The position numbers and the translations under genes are program-made. Positions 36,304 through 48,698 of a DNA stretch of 64,000 nucleotides are shown in pieces. Numbering within the stretch: position 1 is the first letter of the stretch; the number at the start of each line of letters is the position of its first letter. This DNA comes from Trochalopteron elliotii. Lineage: Eukaryota; Chordata; Aves; Passeriformes; Leiothrichidae. The notes below the pieces were generated by a model that worked only from the letters and a program-made list of their open reading frames with translations, had not been told where the DNA came from and made no database searches. The stretch lies in contig JANPWX010000653.1 of assembly GCA_024734555.1 (NCBI GenBank), positions 2,428,306-2,492,305 of the forward strand, read 5' to 3'.

Positions 36304-38047
36304 GTTATCAAATTCCACTTACCCTCCCTGTTGTAACTTTCATCACAGCTGAAAGGATGGTGCCAAAATCTGACTTCACTTCGGAAAGTGCCAGGAGACA
36401 CCACTGGCATTGCAACAGAAGAAAGAGACGGAGAAGGAGAAAAACTTCAATGCTGACTGTGGCCTGGGAGAAGGGGAAATGGCTGAGGGAGAAAGAAAAT
36501 GTCTTAGTGTTACTTCCCAAACCTTCCCTGAAGTTGCTAAGCAGGTGGGGGAGATGAGGCCAGACCCACTCTTTCCAAGATGTGCTTATCAGATTTCCTT
36601 GCCAAATGGGGAAAACGAAGAGTTCCCACCAAATGACTGCAAAGTCTGCCCTCATTTTTCCACCAGCTCCTTCCTCTTGTCTAAAGCAGATGAGAAAATC
36701 CAGCCCAACAGCACCTGAGCAGGCAGCACTCTGCCACTTCCCTGAGCATCTCAGAAATGGACAAATCTGATTTTCCTTTGCCTCAGTTTCTGCCCAGTGT
36801 CTCTCCTTGTGTTGCTGTCTGAAGAACAACCTTTTGGGGTCAGGCACCACTGTGCCATATGTTTGAAAAGTGTGTAAGGAATGAGAATCCCCAAATCTAT
36901 ATTTGCATGTATCAATAATAATAACATCTTCATGACAAGAGCCAACACCTTCAGGACTGACAGGAAAGTTTTGTTGCATCCAGTCTTGGGTAAAAACAGA
37001 GGACCTTTCAGAGGGTCTGTTTTCCAAGTTTAGATGCTCACTGTTATCTTAAGTTCAGTCTCTTCTTGCTCTTCACTTAGGTTTTGATCAAAATGGAACA
37101 TCTCAGATTATTAATCATTTTAGAACACTATGCCTTATTGTGTTTGTTCCTCAGTTTTTCCTGATTGTGCAATGGAAATAAGGCTGCTTACTCCACTGTG
37201 ATTTCTCAAAGTAACTCCAGAAAAAACCATTTGTGTGCTAAAACTTTATTAATATTGTGAAATGATGAATAATAATCAGTATATGCCAGCAGTTACCACA
37301 TAAACTTGTGTCCTTGGGCCCCTTTTCACTTGACAGGTCTGTCATGTTAAAGATGAGGTAAATTCAAGAGAGCAATAGTTATTGAAAAACCCATAGATGA
37401 AGACTCTTATTTAGTAAAAAGACATTTTAGACTAATCCACCAACATGAGATCCTGGTAATTGGGAATAAAAATGTCCACACATGGAGTTACTCAGGGACA
37501 GTTATTTCAGGAACAGCTACTGCTTCAGGGTTTTCATGTAACAGCTTCTTGTCTACAGCATGGGGAAGCCTCTGAGTAATGTCAGACACCACAGCACAGA
37601 GCATCCAGAGAACAGCTATCTTTCAGGCACACAGCCAGGACAGAACATTGTGCTCCAATTTAATTAAAAGTAAAGCTATTCTTCTTTTCTACTGAAAAAT
37701 AATGGGCAATTTTGCAAGAAGTTTTGTCCTTCTATTTTGGATTCTGTAAGGATGGAGACAGAAGAAGTGGGCAGCTTGCCTGGTGTCCTTTAGAGGGGGT
37801 CAGGAGCAGACACTGAGAGACAAAGCCTGAGGCAGATGAGCATGACACCTCCTGCGGCACTTGCCTGAAGCTCAGGGATCTCCTTTTTTACTTCTGTATG
37901 TTTACTAGCTCTTGAAGAAATTGTCCTTTGGACCTCTGTCTAAACACTTTTGAATAAGTTTATACTTTTGGGATAACGCCTTGTGGTGGTGAGAACTGCG
38001 TTTGTGGCATCACTTCAGTTGATGTCCACTGCTTCATAGGTGGTGGA

Positions 38048-38069
38048 AACTGGGCAAAAATGCCCAGTT
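38048..38069. repeat. Perfect 9-bp inverted repeat, AAAA loop
   Basis: AACTGGGCA (38048-38056) and TGCCCAGTT (38061-38069) pair exactly around a four-A loop. A GC-rich stem with a tetraloop is a stable cruciform or RNA hairpin candidate. No miRNA-sized extension is visible. Confidence 0.88.
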
Positions 38070-38549
38070 CTCTCCTCAAACCACTCAAGTAGACAAGACC
38101 TTTCTCATTACATTCACTGGGAATTGGATTGCGGTCTAAAGCTGATCACAGATTTCCTCAGGCCCTACAGGAAAACCTCCACATTGCATCCTCAAGTCTT
38201 CAAGCTTCAGGACTCAGCTGGAAATGGAATCAGTTTTCCTCTGGCCCACACTTACTTGTAATCACTGAGAATCTTTTACTGCACTTTAAAGCTCTTACCT
38301 GCTAACAGCACTTTCCCCACTGTGTGCATGGAATTAGCTGTACAATTTGTCAGGGAACAAAAATAACAGTAAGACATATTTGGTGTCTAAAATGAGTTTA
38401 TATTCCACGCTCTCCTCCTGCTCCCTGCTGCTAAATTCACGTGCTACTTCGTATTTCAGTACTTGACAGACTGGGCTGGTTTAAGGGAGCACCCAGGGAG
38501 AGAGACAAACATCTTTTGTTTGGTGCTTATCTTCTTCGCTCCTGCCCTC

Positions 38550-38660
38550 TCTCCACCCCTCTCTCCTGCCTGAGATAAGTTCACAGCTAATCATGAGAGA
38601 TGTCAGATAAACTTACTGTGAATTGAAATCCTGTAAGGCTGAAAGGAGCACTGTTGTTCC
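38550..38660. other. Candidate conserved noncoding element
   Basis: Dense AT-rich binding-site-like words, including GATAAG, CTAATCATG, ATGTCAGATAAAC and TGTGAATTG, sit in unique sequence. GATAAG resembles a GATA site and TGTCAG resembles a TALE-homeodomain site. No frame or repeat explains the block. It rests on motif texture alone. Confidence 0.2.
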
Positions 38661-40549
38661 TTTCTCAAGCAGGTATTGTATTTTTACAGTCAAGCGAACA
38701 GGAGATGCAAAAAAGATAATTCCTTCAAAACTTGGCTGGTAAGCTCTCCAGAGAAAGATAAATGATATTTAATTTTTTTTTCTCTTGATGTAGAGCCAGC
38801 AACATACCACTGGTGCAAAGCAGTTATTATAATCTTCTTCCCTGCCCTTGCAAATGCTTCGGGTTTTGGTCTGAAGCATCCAGGCATCCCCAGTGCCCCA
38901 GTCCTGGCCACCACAGAGCCTCTGAGAGTGAGCTGTGGGATGGGGATCCTGGCAGACCAGCTGCTCCTGCATGACTTCTGTTAAACAAATGGGTGCCCAA
39001 CATTAATCACGATGTAGTAACCCACTTTTACACCATTCTGGAAATGAAATCTATCCCAGTACTTTCTTTGACGTCTCCTAGGGACACAAAAGTGTTAAAG
39101 GTATGCTGCTAATGTTTTACTCATCGATGCCTCTACAAACAGTCCCCCTCCACTGTAATGGATGAGTTTTGATATTATTGTTTGGTGTACAACAATGATC
39201 TCTAGTTAATCAGTAATACATGTGTTTTTTTTTTTCCCCCACCTGTTTGTTCAGTTTGCCTGAACAGTGAGGAATTATTTAAGGCAGAGACAACAAGATG
39301 AAAGACAGCCTTGCTTTCATGGGAACCCATGGGTCTTCCAGCTGCAATTTTGTGCTTGTAATGAATAGTGACAGAGTGTTATTACACCTAAGTCCTCCCT
39401 GTACCAGCCAGTGCACACAGGAACACAGACAAGGGCAGTGACTCAGACCCACACGGTCAATGAGCAGAACTGCGTGGGAAAATCAGAAATGCCAGGAGAA
39501 AGGTAAAACTCAGATTTGCTGGCATTTGCTCCAGTTTTGCTGCACTACCAGCACAATGCCCAGCTCCATGGCTTTGCATGCTGCCTGGCCATTTCTCCAT
39601 GGCCCTGTCTGCCTTTCAGCAGTCACTTTGCAGAGCCAAATCCCTGTAAACCTTACTGAAGAGAGAGTAGGTTCTTCCAGCCATAAAATGATGCCAAGAT
39701 TCTACTCAGCTATGGACAAAAATTCAGACCCTCACTGATTTTTAACCATCCTTATCTCAGTACTTCTCCAAGTGTTAGACAAAGCTCCAGGCTGTCCTTC
39801 TCTAAGGGTAGCTGGAGTTACTGCAAATGGCAAATATCATCCCCAGACTGCATTAGAAGGCTTCCCTGAGATCAAAGTGAACAGCAGGACTGAAAATATA
39901 AATATGGTCGTATTAAGCAATGTGAGGAAAGACTGCTGAGATCAAATCTAGTCCTGTAGTGAGCACGAAGCCTGCCCTGTTCAGGAGTTGTGGGATTTCA
40001 CACAGGTACTCCACTTACTGCTGGCTGGTGCTCCGTGTCTCCAGCACAGCTGGAGCTGAAGCACTCTGTGAGCAGAGCAGTGTGGGTTGAGCACAGAATC
40101 TTCCTTAGGAGCTGCTCCCTGATGCTCTGAAAGCAGAAATTCCAACTTAGACCTGCCATCCATAACAACCACTGCATATGTGCATCGTGGAGTTACCCTG
40201 CTATGTCATTTTATTTAGGATGCGGTTCCACAGCCAAGTGAGAGAGGAGGGTGGAAAAGTGATGTCTAGTTTTGTTCCTTCTGAAAATAACCTCTCAGTA
40301 CACAGACTTGCTATTCCCTGTTGATACAGAGTGATGGGGCGAGGATCCGGGGATAAAATACTCGGATTGAGTTGGAATATGGAATATGTTCAAGTAATTA
40401 CTTGGAAATTATCTTTAGTGGTCATTTCCTGTTAGGTGCTCTGCATGGGGGCTCTCAGCACCCCGAAGGGAACAAATCCCCTCTTGTCCCTGGGTGCACC
40501 CCCCCAACCTAAATCTGCCCCTAGATTTCAATGCCAACATGTTTCCCGT
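38661..40549. other. Gene-free unique DNA
   Basis: No exon or mobile element recognised. A T-run followed by five C lies at about 39224-39240. CpGs become a little more frequent from 40215 onward, leading into the regulatory-looking block. Confidence 0.5.
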
Positions 40550-40900
40550 CAAGCATTACTCATTAAAAGCTCATATCTTCTCTTTTTGACCACACTTGAA
40601 ACGCAGAACAGAGAGAAAAGAATCCTATTTATAACACATCGCATCATATGGTTAATTTAAAAATGGCATTTGTCAGCGAAAGCAGTAATTTTTTCAAGAT
40701 GCTCGCAGAGGGCTCATAAACAAATAACCCCCAAAATTACAGGCCTATAAACCTCACTTTGACTCAAGTAACTTGACAATGCTCACTGCAGACCTATTTG
40801 GGGATGGCTATTTAAACACAGTGAGCAGTTCATTACCATTTGTGTTTTCCTGCTAAGCTTTCACTCTTTTGTTAAACCCACTTCAAGCCCCGATTGAGAC
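40550..40900. other. Candidate conserved noncoding element (left part of cluster)
   Basis: Non-repetitive DNA dense in AT-rich site-like words: ACTCATTAAAAGC, CTATTTATAA (fits the MEF2 consensus YTAWWWWTAR at 40625-40634), CATATGGTTAATTT and GGCTATTTAAAC. Scattered CpGs are retained (CGCAG, ATCGC, GCGAAAG, CTCGC). No frame spans it. It reads like an enhancer, but this is inference from composition and motif density. Confidence 0.32.
40625..40634 (+). promoter_or_regulatory. MEF2-type site, consensus match only
   Basis: CTATTTATAA matches YTAWWWWTAR, the MEF2 recognition consensus. A ten-base AT-rich word of this kind arises often by chance, so the call depends on the surrounding block being constrained. 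Confidence 0.2.
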
Positions 40901-41610
40901 ATTCACAAACCTGCCAGGTCACTCCTGCTTATCTTTCCCATGACACCCCCGTCTCCCGAGGAGCCGAGGGCCATGTCAGTGCATTTCCACATAAAGCAAT
41001 TCTTCTGGCCGAGCGGAGGCATTTCCCCCCGCGCCTCCTTTCAGGGATGGCCGGCCCGGTTTCAGAGCAGACAGTATGACAGATGCAAGGGTGCATTTCC
41101 CAAGCAGAAAAGAGGTGGAGGCTGCGGGATGAATGTTAAATGTACCATACGCCCGACATAAAAACAGACCAAACATGCTTACGAGATTTATACCAACGCT
41201 TTACTTTCTCCGCTGGTCAAAGGTTCAGGCGCTTATAATAGTTTCCCAAGGCACGTTGACTGTGACAGATTTTAAAGAAGAGACTCCTGAAGGAGTTCAA
41301 GGCATAAATTGAATTACAGTATGCTTGGCCTGTGGTTGCTAGGGAGATCCCAGATCCGAGGAGAAAGTTCCTGGTGATTTTTCACTGTTGTTTGAAGGCT
41401 GTGAAATTAAGGCTTTGTGTGGCGCTCACCAAGACAAGGCTGTGGTTGGCGTTCACCATTGACATCAAGCTGGATTGGCCCGGAGGGGGCAAATTTTTAT
41501 GAAACAGATATGACAAAGCAGCATTTTGATCAAGTCATCGCTCTCTTTTAAAAGGGCCACTTTCACTTTTATTCACACTGAGTGATGGACGTTCCTATTT
41601 AAACACTTTC
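40901..41610. other. Candidate conserved noncoding element with CpG cluster
   Basis: Positions 40950-41060 carry about ten CpGs (CCCGAGG, GCCGAGG, GGCCGAGCGG, CCCCGCGCC, GGCCGGCCCGG) in a window otherwise strongly CpG-depleted. To the right, unique sequence continues with a DR1-type repeat (41214-41227), a TGTGGTTGC word (about 41331-41339), TTTTGATCAAG (about 41523-41533) and CCTATTTAAACAC (about 41596-41608). The CpG patch is too short for a CpG island and no exon is visible downstream. An enhancer, a distal promoter or the edge of an unannotated noncoding transcript are all possible. Confidence 0.35.
41214..41227 (+). promoter_or_regulatory. DR1-type nuclear receptor half-site pair
   Basis: TGGTCAAAGGTTCA consists of two AGGTCA-like half-sites in direct repeat with one spacer base. 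This is the arrangement bound by HNF4, COUP-TF and RXR heterodimers. It lies inside the CpG-retaining block. The match is close but not perfect, and binding is not demonstrated. Confidence 0.3.
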
Positions 41611-43149
41611 AGCTGCAGAGGCCTGAAGCTCAGACCAGGAGCCCAGGCTGCCCTGAGCTCTGGGAAGGTTAGGGAGTGGGATCAGGGCTTCACAGCTAAT
41701 CCCGTTACCTCTGGCATGGGTGGAAGCAAATTCCCAGCGTTGAATACACCAAACTTTAAGAGAATTAATGTCTGGCCCTGTGTTTTGCAGCCAGAGTCTA
41801 ATTTCAGCTCATTTCATGGGCTTGAGCTTTTGCAGGGTTCAGGAGGAATGAATTTCAATTCTTTGGGGTTACACAGGCAGAGCAGAGCCCTCAGAGAAGA
41901 CAAGGATTTTTTCCAAGGGAGCTGGAGGCCTAACAGCTTGTGCAGAGTCACCTGCAATCCCATATACACTCTTTTCTGCTTGCACTCAGCCACACATGAC
42001 CATCACCTGTGCTTAGATGACTTTTCCATGGCTTGTGCTGCCAAGAGCATTATCAAAGGCCAGCTTTGGCAGCTTCAGTTGTGCTTGCAAAGCAGGTGCT
42101 GAAGACAAGGCTAAACAAGTGAGAGGCTGAGATCCCAGGGCCACTCCCAGCAACCCCAAATAGCCTGTGTTCAGCAGGACATCCTGAAGATTGCTCAGCT
42201 CTATATGCTGATTGTTGTCAAAATATGGATGAGAAGATCCTTTCCTGTGACCCTCTCAAAAGAAGGTGAGAAAGAGAAAATTACAAAAATGGAATAGGAG
42301 ACTTGCAGAGCTGAGCCTGCTGCTCCTTCTTTCATGGGAGGGATGCTATTTGGGAGAAGGAGTGACTGTCCACAGACATCAGACTTGCCCTTTCCCTTTC
42401 CTTCCCAGCTAGCTTTGTGTCTTCCTAAGGCCCTGCACTGTTCCTGGCGCCAAGAGGCCTTTTCCCAGCTGTGGAACACCAAGAGCCTTTTCCTTGGACA
42501 GGAGTCACTTCAGCTGGGAAAGAGTGCCTCCTTAGGGTAAGGTGATGCCACCCAGAGCCATACCTGGAGTGGCCTGGTAAGGCAGTTCCCAGCACTGTGA
42601 ACCCATCAGACCAGTTTTAATGTCAGATGACTTTGCCTAGCTATCACTGGAGTTAAGCAGTCAGTGTAATAGGTGGCAGCTACAAATACTGGGAACAAAG
42701 TTAGAATGAAAATTAAACAGCAGGATTAAAGTAAAGGAGGAATAATTTTAATAAATTCTAGCTGGAAAGTTTATTTGCTCCAGTTTCCCCAAATCACTTT
42801 GTCACTGTCCTCTGACCTCATCCCAGAGGGACTGATGCTGCCCCTTAGCTAACAACCATTTGGCGTGTTATTTGGTATTTGAAACCCAGCTGGACTTGTC
42901 TTCATTTTATAAAATTGTAGGAGAACTTTGCAAACACAAAAACCCTCCCAGAATGAACCCCTCTACTTCTTTTGTGCCTGCTGTGCACAAAAATGTCATC
43001 TCTGTTTGCTGAGAGGAGCTAAGTGAGTTAAGTATGGATGGGGAGAGCTTATGTTCACTCCAGCACTGTTTGCTCCGAAACATTATGCAATGCAGATTAT
43101 CGTCTTAGCACAAGAGAGTTCAGATGAGATCCTGTGATTATGCCTTCTC

Positions 43150-43214
43150 AAAAAATTAAAAAATAACCCCCAAAAACCAAATTAAAAAACCCCACCGAAC
43201 AAAAAAAAAAAAAA
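43150..43214. repeat. A-rich simple sequence ending in A14
   Basis: Alternating A-runs and C-runs (AAAATTAAAAAATAACCCCC, then CCCCACCG) end in 14 consecutive A at 43201-43214. It might be the decayed tail of a retroposed sequence on the plus strand, but no body or flanking duplication is recognisable. Confidence 0.75.
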
Positions 43215-43945
43215 GGAGTTCAAGGCAAAAATCAAAGAAGGAATCTAGTATGAGAGGGAGAAAAAAAAAATCCACAGTTTGAGAAGTTGAATCTGAGGCA
43301 AAAGGAAGGAGGCTCAGTGGAACTGAAAGTAGCAGACAGAGCTACTTTCTCAGGGTTAAATCACAGTGGCACCCGGGGAAGCTGCGTCCTGTACACACTT
43401 GGGGAAGGCAGAGTTTGGGTTTCACTGAGGTCCTGGTTTGCCAGCACCCACAGCCTTGCCATGTTCCTTGTTGCAATCATTAGTAAATCCAATAGATCCA
43501 GTAGTCCAGATTCTTCTGCAGAGGTCAGCCCTTGGGACTTGCTGAGGCAAAAGCAGGTGAGCCTCTTCAAATGCTGCTTTTCAAAAAAACTTCAGCAGGT
43601 CTTCCAGAGAACTTCCCATTTTTGCCTTTCAAGATCCTTCAAATGTAGAGAGTTCTTACCAGGATAGATTGATGCTGAAAATGTGAATTTCACCAGCAAA
43701 TCCATAATCACCATTTGATTTTTCATCTTTCCATGGCTGTATACTTGCCTCTGGCTGCAATGTCTCTTTCAGCACCAACCCCTGTCAAGCTGTCTTACAC
43801 TGCCTCTGAGTTTGCTCCCAAGCCAAACCCCCTCAGCACTGGTTGCAAGTTATCTGCTGCAGATCTAAAAAGTAAGGGTAGCTTAAGATCTGTGAGTGGT
43901 TAAAACTTTCCTATGGAAGCATACATAATGATGCTTTTCTAGGCA

Positions 43946-44000
43946 AATATACATACATATATATTTATGTTCATATTTATATCTCTATATGTGTATGTTT
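43946..44000. repeat. TA/CA-rich low-complexity tract
   Basis: Irregular ATACATACATATATATTTAT-type sequence without a fixed period. Simple sequence only. Confidence 0.75.
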
Positions 44001-44879
44001 AAAGTTTCAATAGTTCAAAATGTTGTGCTTTTTGTTTCTAATCAGTAACCCAGAAAAATGCAGTGAACCTTTCTGGGGAAAGTCCTTCCCCAGTCTAACA
44101 TCTCTACTGATGAGCTGTTCCCAGCCACAGCAGATTCCCCACCTCCAGTGGGGAGCTGCATTGTCTGGCCAACAACCACCTTGGTAGCTCAGCCCCCAGG
44201 CCATGCTCACTGTCACATTTCCCCTGAGTGTCACACACTGGTCCAGACATGGTGACCTCCAGGTTGCTGCTCCTGTATGTCAACTCCTTGCAAGTGAAAT
44301 GCTGCCCACCTTGCTGCTACAAACCTCCAGCACATCTCTGCTTTTGGCCTCCCCCTTGCACAGGTGGAGAGGGATCCCATTACCTGCCCCTGGGAACGGC
44401 TTGTGGAGGAGTTTCTCAGTGGTGCAACACTTTTCTCTCTGTTCCATTAATTTCTAATCTATCCTTTTCCACCCTCTGCTCCCCCTGCCCCCAGTATAAC
44501 TCTGGATACAGAAACAGCTACAAATAAAGAAGGGATTTGCTCTTGTCTCTTAAAAGACAGCTTCTCATTCAGTTTCTCTTTTAGTTGTGAGTGCTGTTAG
44601 TAAATAAGACAGATGCCACCTATTTATGTTTTCTGAACCAAAGCATGCTGGGGAAAAAGGAATCACTTCCATTCATTCCCCCACACACTGGACAAGTGGC
44701 AATGCCTGCAACTTCATCTCTTTACACACTCCTTAATTCACATCATTGCTTTTTCCAAATCACTGAGCTAGTCCACACAAAAAAAAGTGAACAATATACA
44801 ATGCACCAGGGTTTCTATATTTTCCCTTTGGGCATCTTTATCTAGAATTTAAAAGCAGTTATTAAGTAATACTTTCATT

Positions 44880-45230
44880 TTATTTTATGTTTTAAAATAA
44901 TGAAGGCTAATAAAATTGATTTCCAAAGCCATTCAGTTTTAAATGTAATAAATCAACCTGTAGAGATACTCTGTGTGCATGTCTGCATATGCCAAATGCA
45001 ACTCAAATTAATACATCGATGCTTTACACTATTATAAAATGTGGGTTTATATTTTTTTTAATGCCAGCTTGATTAATTGGTCCCCTAACTGAACATTCAG
45101 GCTGCTACTGTGACGAAATGTTTTGTGGGTTGACTGGGCAATGGATTATTGTAAAGAGCTGAGTAATTAATTCTATTGGGAGCCTTACATCAGGCACTGG
45201 GGTTCAAACCAAGCCATGATGACTTGCTGT
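44880..45230. other. Candidate conserved noncoding element
   Basis: Homeodomain-like words are dense (GGCTAATAAAATTG, GTAATAAATCAACC, CAAATTAATAC, TTGATTAATTGG, GAGTAATTAATTC), and a few CpGs are retained (CATCGATG, GTGACGAAATG). The block is unique, non-coding in all frames and not similar to a repeat. Composition resembles developmental enhancers. Conservation is not tested. Confidence 0.3.
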
Positions 45231-48064
45231 TAGAAATGAACCAAATGCCAGGGGGTAAATTCATACCTGGTGTAATCCACTACTCAGCCCCCTGGAGTTA
45301 CTGCAGGAAGGGGTTTTACTTGTGCCTTATGTTTTCACTTGCATGGTGCAAAGGTTAAGGCTGTCAGGCCAGGCTGTTTGAAAGCTTAATGAGTAAGTAT
45401 TATCACTGTTTGCAGAGTCATTCTTCAAATGTTTTCAACATAAAACAGTTTATTAAATGTCTGGCAGACTTTCACTGAGAAATGACAAGATGTGAGTTCT
45501 CCCCTTCCTCGCTGTTATTTTAATGCTTAGCACCTCTGCAAGCAAGGGGAGAGAAAGAGAAGGAAATCCCCAAAATAAATAAAGCCTGAGATGCAAAATG
45601 CAGCTACTCAGAACTCCAGGAGGGATCCAGGCCCCATCATGGAGGTTTGCACTGGGAAGGGCTGTGTGGACCAGGAGTCAGTCAGTGCCACCAGCCTGGA
45701 AGAGTCACACAGGCTCCACGTAAGGCACCCTCCCTCCTTCAGATAACCACTGTGAGCTCTCCAGTGGGTCATTCTCCTTCCCATTACATTTCCCTCATGT
45801 ATTTAAGGCTTAAGGACAGCTCTGGCCTGTGTGATGCATTGCCTGGCCCATCACCATGAGCTGAGGGCACCAATGAAGCCAGCCTTGTTCCAGCCATGTG
45901 GTGGGGCTGCTGCATTCTGTACTTGGCATTGCCAAAAAGGCCTCCACAATGATTTCTAATACTCTGAGATGCCAGCAACCTGAACTACCAGAGGCACTGG
46001 ACCCTCACTGGACAAAGAAAACAAATATTGTTTCCCAGCAACAAACAGTGATTTAAACTTTTAAGAGGTTGTGGAAGAGAAAGGAGATGCCTCTGTATCT
46101 CTAAATGATTCCCAGGAGGAAGGGAGTCCAAAAGAAAGAACACTGTAATGGAGAACAGTGGGAAGAAATGAAACAGACCCTGGAGAAGACTGAAATCCAT
46201 TTCACAGATGCTGTTTTATTGTGTTGGAGAAGCATTTCTCCTAAAAAAAAAGGTCAGAATAGCACAGAGAGATTTAAAGTTTATGACTGCAACAGTGTAA
46301 AAAACCTGGGCCAGAAACTACTCCGAAGTTAAGGCATTGCTCCCAGTGTTGGGAACAAGAAGAGGACAAATAGGAAGTGGGATGGATGCTTTGGATACCT
46401 TCTGCATGCTGTGGACTAGAACAACCTGCTCATGATCTCCTGTATGGAGGAGAGGGGTGTTAGTGGGTGATTCCTAAAGAAAATTCCTAAAGACAGGAGC
46501 AATGCTGGGGGCCAGCAGGCAGCAATGGGCAGCAGGGCAGAGCAAAGCAGGCAGCAGGTACAGTAGCCCCTCAGTGAAGGTCCAAAACAATAAAAAACAA
46601 TGACATGAGACAGAGATTGACTCTCTGTATCTGCAGCCCCACCACTGTGTCCATGTCCTTCCTTTGGTGTCTCTAGTTCTCAGGATGAAAATCTTGACAC
46701 CAAGATGCAAATAACTCTGCCCCTCAAGGAAAAGAGGCTTCTTGCTAGATGAGGGGTGCAGAGTGGACTCAGGCTTTGCTGTTTACAGGTTTTTTTCATT
46801 TGTAATGTCGTTGATTTCATGAGGACATAATATTCCAGGCCAAAGCACAGCTGACATCTGAGGTGCTGCTGCTGGCTGCAAACTGCCACCGAGTGTTTAT
46901 CAAGGAGTGGCATTCCTCTAGTACAAATATTTGCTACAATGCCTCAAGAATTTGGACAGAACTTTAGCATTCAATCAATTAGCTAACAAGTATCCTTCCT
47001 TTTTGAATGAGGAATATGAGATTAAAGGGTTTGTCCATATATTGGTCTTCCAATGATTTTGTCAGGACCATTCAGCAACCAGGCCCAAGTCAGAGCCCCA
47101 GGGATTCAAAGATTTGACCCTTCTTAAACAAACAAAGAAACAAACAAAGAAACAAAGAAACAAAGAAACAAAACCCCCCACAACAACAGCAACAAACCAA
47201 CAAAAAACTTTTAAAATTAGGGAAAAACTTCCACACAGGAAAGAAGCAATACAGAGCAACATACATCTCCAGATTTGTGATGTAGCTTCCACTTCTGTGT
47301 GGAGTGCTGTGTGGCAGCTACAGCCACACTTTGGAGTGACTTCTCTTTAAAGGCAGCCAACTCTGTAGATTAAGACCCCCCACCCAAACAACAGAACTTT
47401 ACATAACAGCTTGCTGCAGGAGATGAAGAAAAAATTACAAGTGAAACACTGGATGCTACAAGGAGAAGAGGTCATTGCTGGGTTCATTGAGAACACAGAG
47501 TTGGAGCCTTTATAGTAACTTTGTTGGATCCATCTGAGAGAGATAAAAGAAAGCAATGATTTCTCATCCAAAAGAGATGAGAAAAAGGAAAAGATGTTAG
47601 TAGAGAGACACTTCATTTTTTCTCAGAAACATGCGTCATTAGGGAAATATCATCTTTCTCTATTAGAATAAATTATTGTGCAGTAAACATATGCTACTGC
47701 TTGTTGTACTGGAAAAATAGAAAGCATCTACTTACTGTTTTCTGTGGTTATCAAGTTAAAATGGATAAGGAAAATGAATCAGCTTCATAGCCACTCTTCC
47801 AGTTATGTCCTGAAAGCACAGATATCCATATGATGTCCACAAAATGAAAGAGAAATTTAATTTAGAGGGATTATTTAATAATTCTGCCTATGTCCTAGCA
47901 GGAAGAAAGAATGAAGAAGGTAGGATATTTGATTACTTGTCTAGTCTGCATCATGACAGCTAGAATACTTTTCCCACAACAAGTCCCTGGGGTCAAAATC
48001 TATTGACTTATTTGATGTAAGTACAGAGTAAGTCTGAGAGGTACATGGATTTTCTCTCAATTTG
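45231..48064. other. Gene-free unique DNA
   Basis: No exon recognised. Frames are all under 100 codons. The AAAC/AAAG microsatellite at 47126-47173 is listed separately. Confidence 0.55.
47126..47173. repeat. (AAACAAAG)n / AAAC microsatellite
   Basis: About 48 bases of alternating CAAA and GAAA units that continue into a looser CAA-rich stretch to about 47208. Read directly. The minus strand yields a Phe/Val/Cys-rich false frame. Confidence 0.9.
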
Positions 48065-48200
48065 TGCATGTCCCATCCCTGGAAATGCTGAAGGTTGAAT
48101 GGGGCTCTGAGCAACCTAATCTGGGGGGTGGCATCCCTGCCCAGGGCAAGGAGACTGGAAGTAGATGATCTTTAAGATCCCTTCCAACCCAAGGACCGAT
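48065..48200 (+). mobile_element. CR1 LINE, 3' end, sense orientation
   Basis: CATCCCTGGAAATGCTGAAG, GGCTCTGAGCAACCTAATCTG, GTAGATGATCTTTAAGATCC and CTTCCAACCCAAGG follow the order of a CR1 3' end. About 130 bp remain. The terminal ATTCTATG repeats are lost or mutated, so the right edge is approximate. Confidence 0.88.
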
Positions 48201-48698
48201 AAAGATCACAGAGCACTCTGAATCACCATCAGGAAAGCTGGGAGTCAAGGAAAACCTGGGGGTTTGCCACTTAAGGAGAGCACAATGCAACTTTTTTTTC
48301 TTTCAGTGGATCCCACAGATCACCTTACCTTGAACAGATAGATTTTTCATTAAAATTTTCCTCAGATTGCAGAAAACACAATAATAATGGTCTCTCCTTT
48401 CATTTCCTTTCTCTACAGGTTAAAACTTGTAGGGAAAGAAGATATCTAGGAAGATTTATTTCAAATATTAGGGTAGGATGTTCACTTAAAGTGAAAGACC
48501 CAAACCCCAGAAGTATTGCAAATGTTGCCATTAAGAAGGGCACCTAATTCCTGACAAATTATGCACAGACTGCTTGGGAAAACCTGGATTTCCTTGGCTA
48601 TCAGACTTGTTATCTAAGCATCATCCAGCTATAGTAACTACTCAGACAGACCAAGGCACATGAAAACTGATTGGTGTATCTCACATTTTGCCTTCAAA
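48201..48698. other. Gene-free unique DNA
   Basis: No exon or mobile element recognised between the CR1 tail and the octamer cluster. A T-run lies at about 48293-48300. Confidence 0.55.

Larger units (their letters stand above)
35101..38549. other. Gene-free DNA containing three hairpins
   Basis: No exon or mobile element recognised. The longest frame in the window (minus strand 36308-37027, 239 codons) lies here but has no family resemblance and is not called. Three short perfect inverted repeats are listed separately. A POU octamer is at about 36901-36908. Confidence 0.5.
41611..44879. other. Gene-free unique DNA
   Basis: No exon or mobile element recognised. Frames of up to 128 codons (41716-42102, 43287-43667) have no recognisable domain. 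Simple sequence at 43150-43214 and 43946-44000 is listed separately. Confidence 0.5.

Noticed and set aside
36308..37027. 239-codon minus-strand frame, the longest in the window
   Set aside because: No recognisable domain, no splice or promoter context, and mixed composition. A frame of this length can occur by chance in 64 kb of moderately GC-variable DNA.
45190..45215. GGGGTTCAAACC word resembling a tRNA T-arm
   Set aside because: No cloverleaf can be drawn around it.
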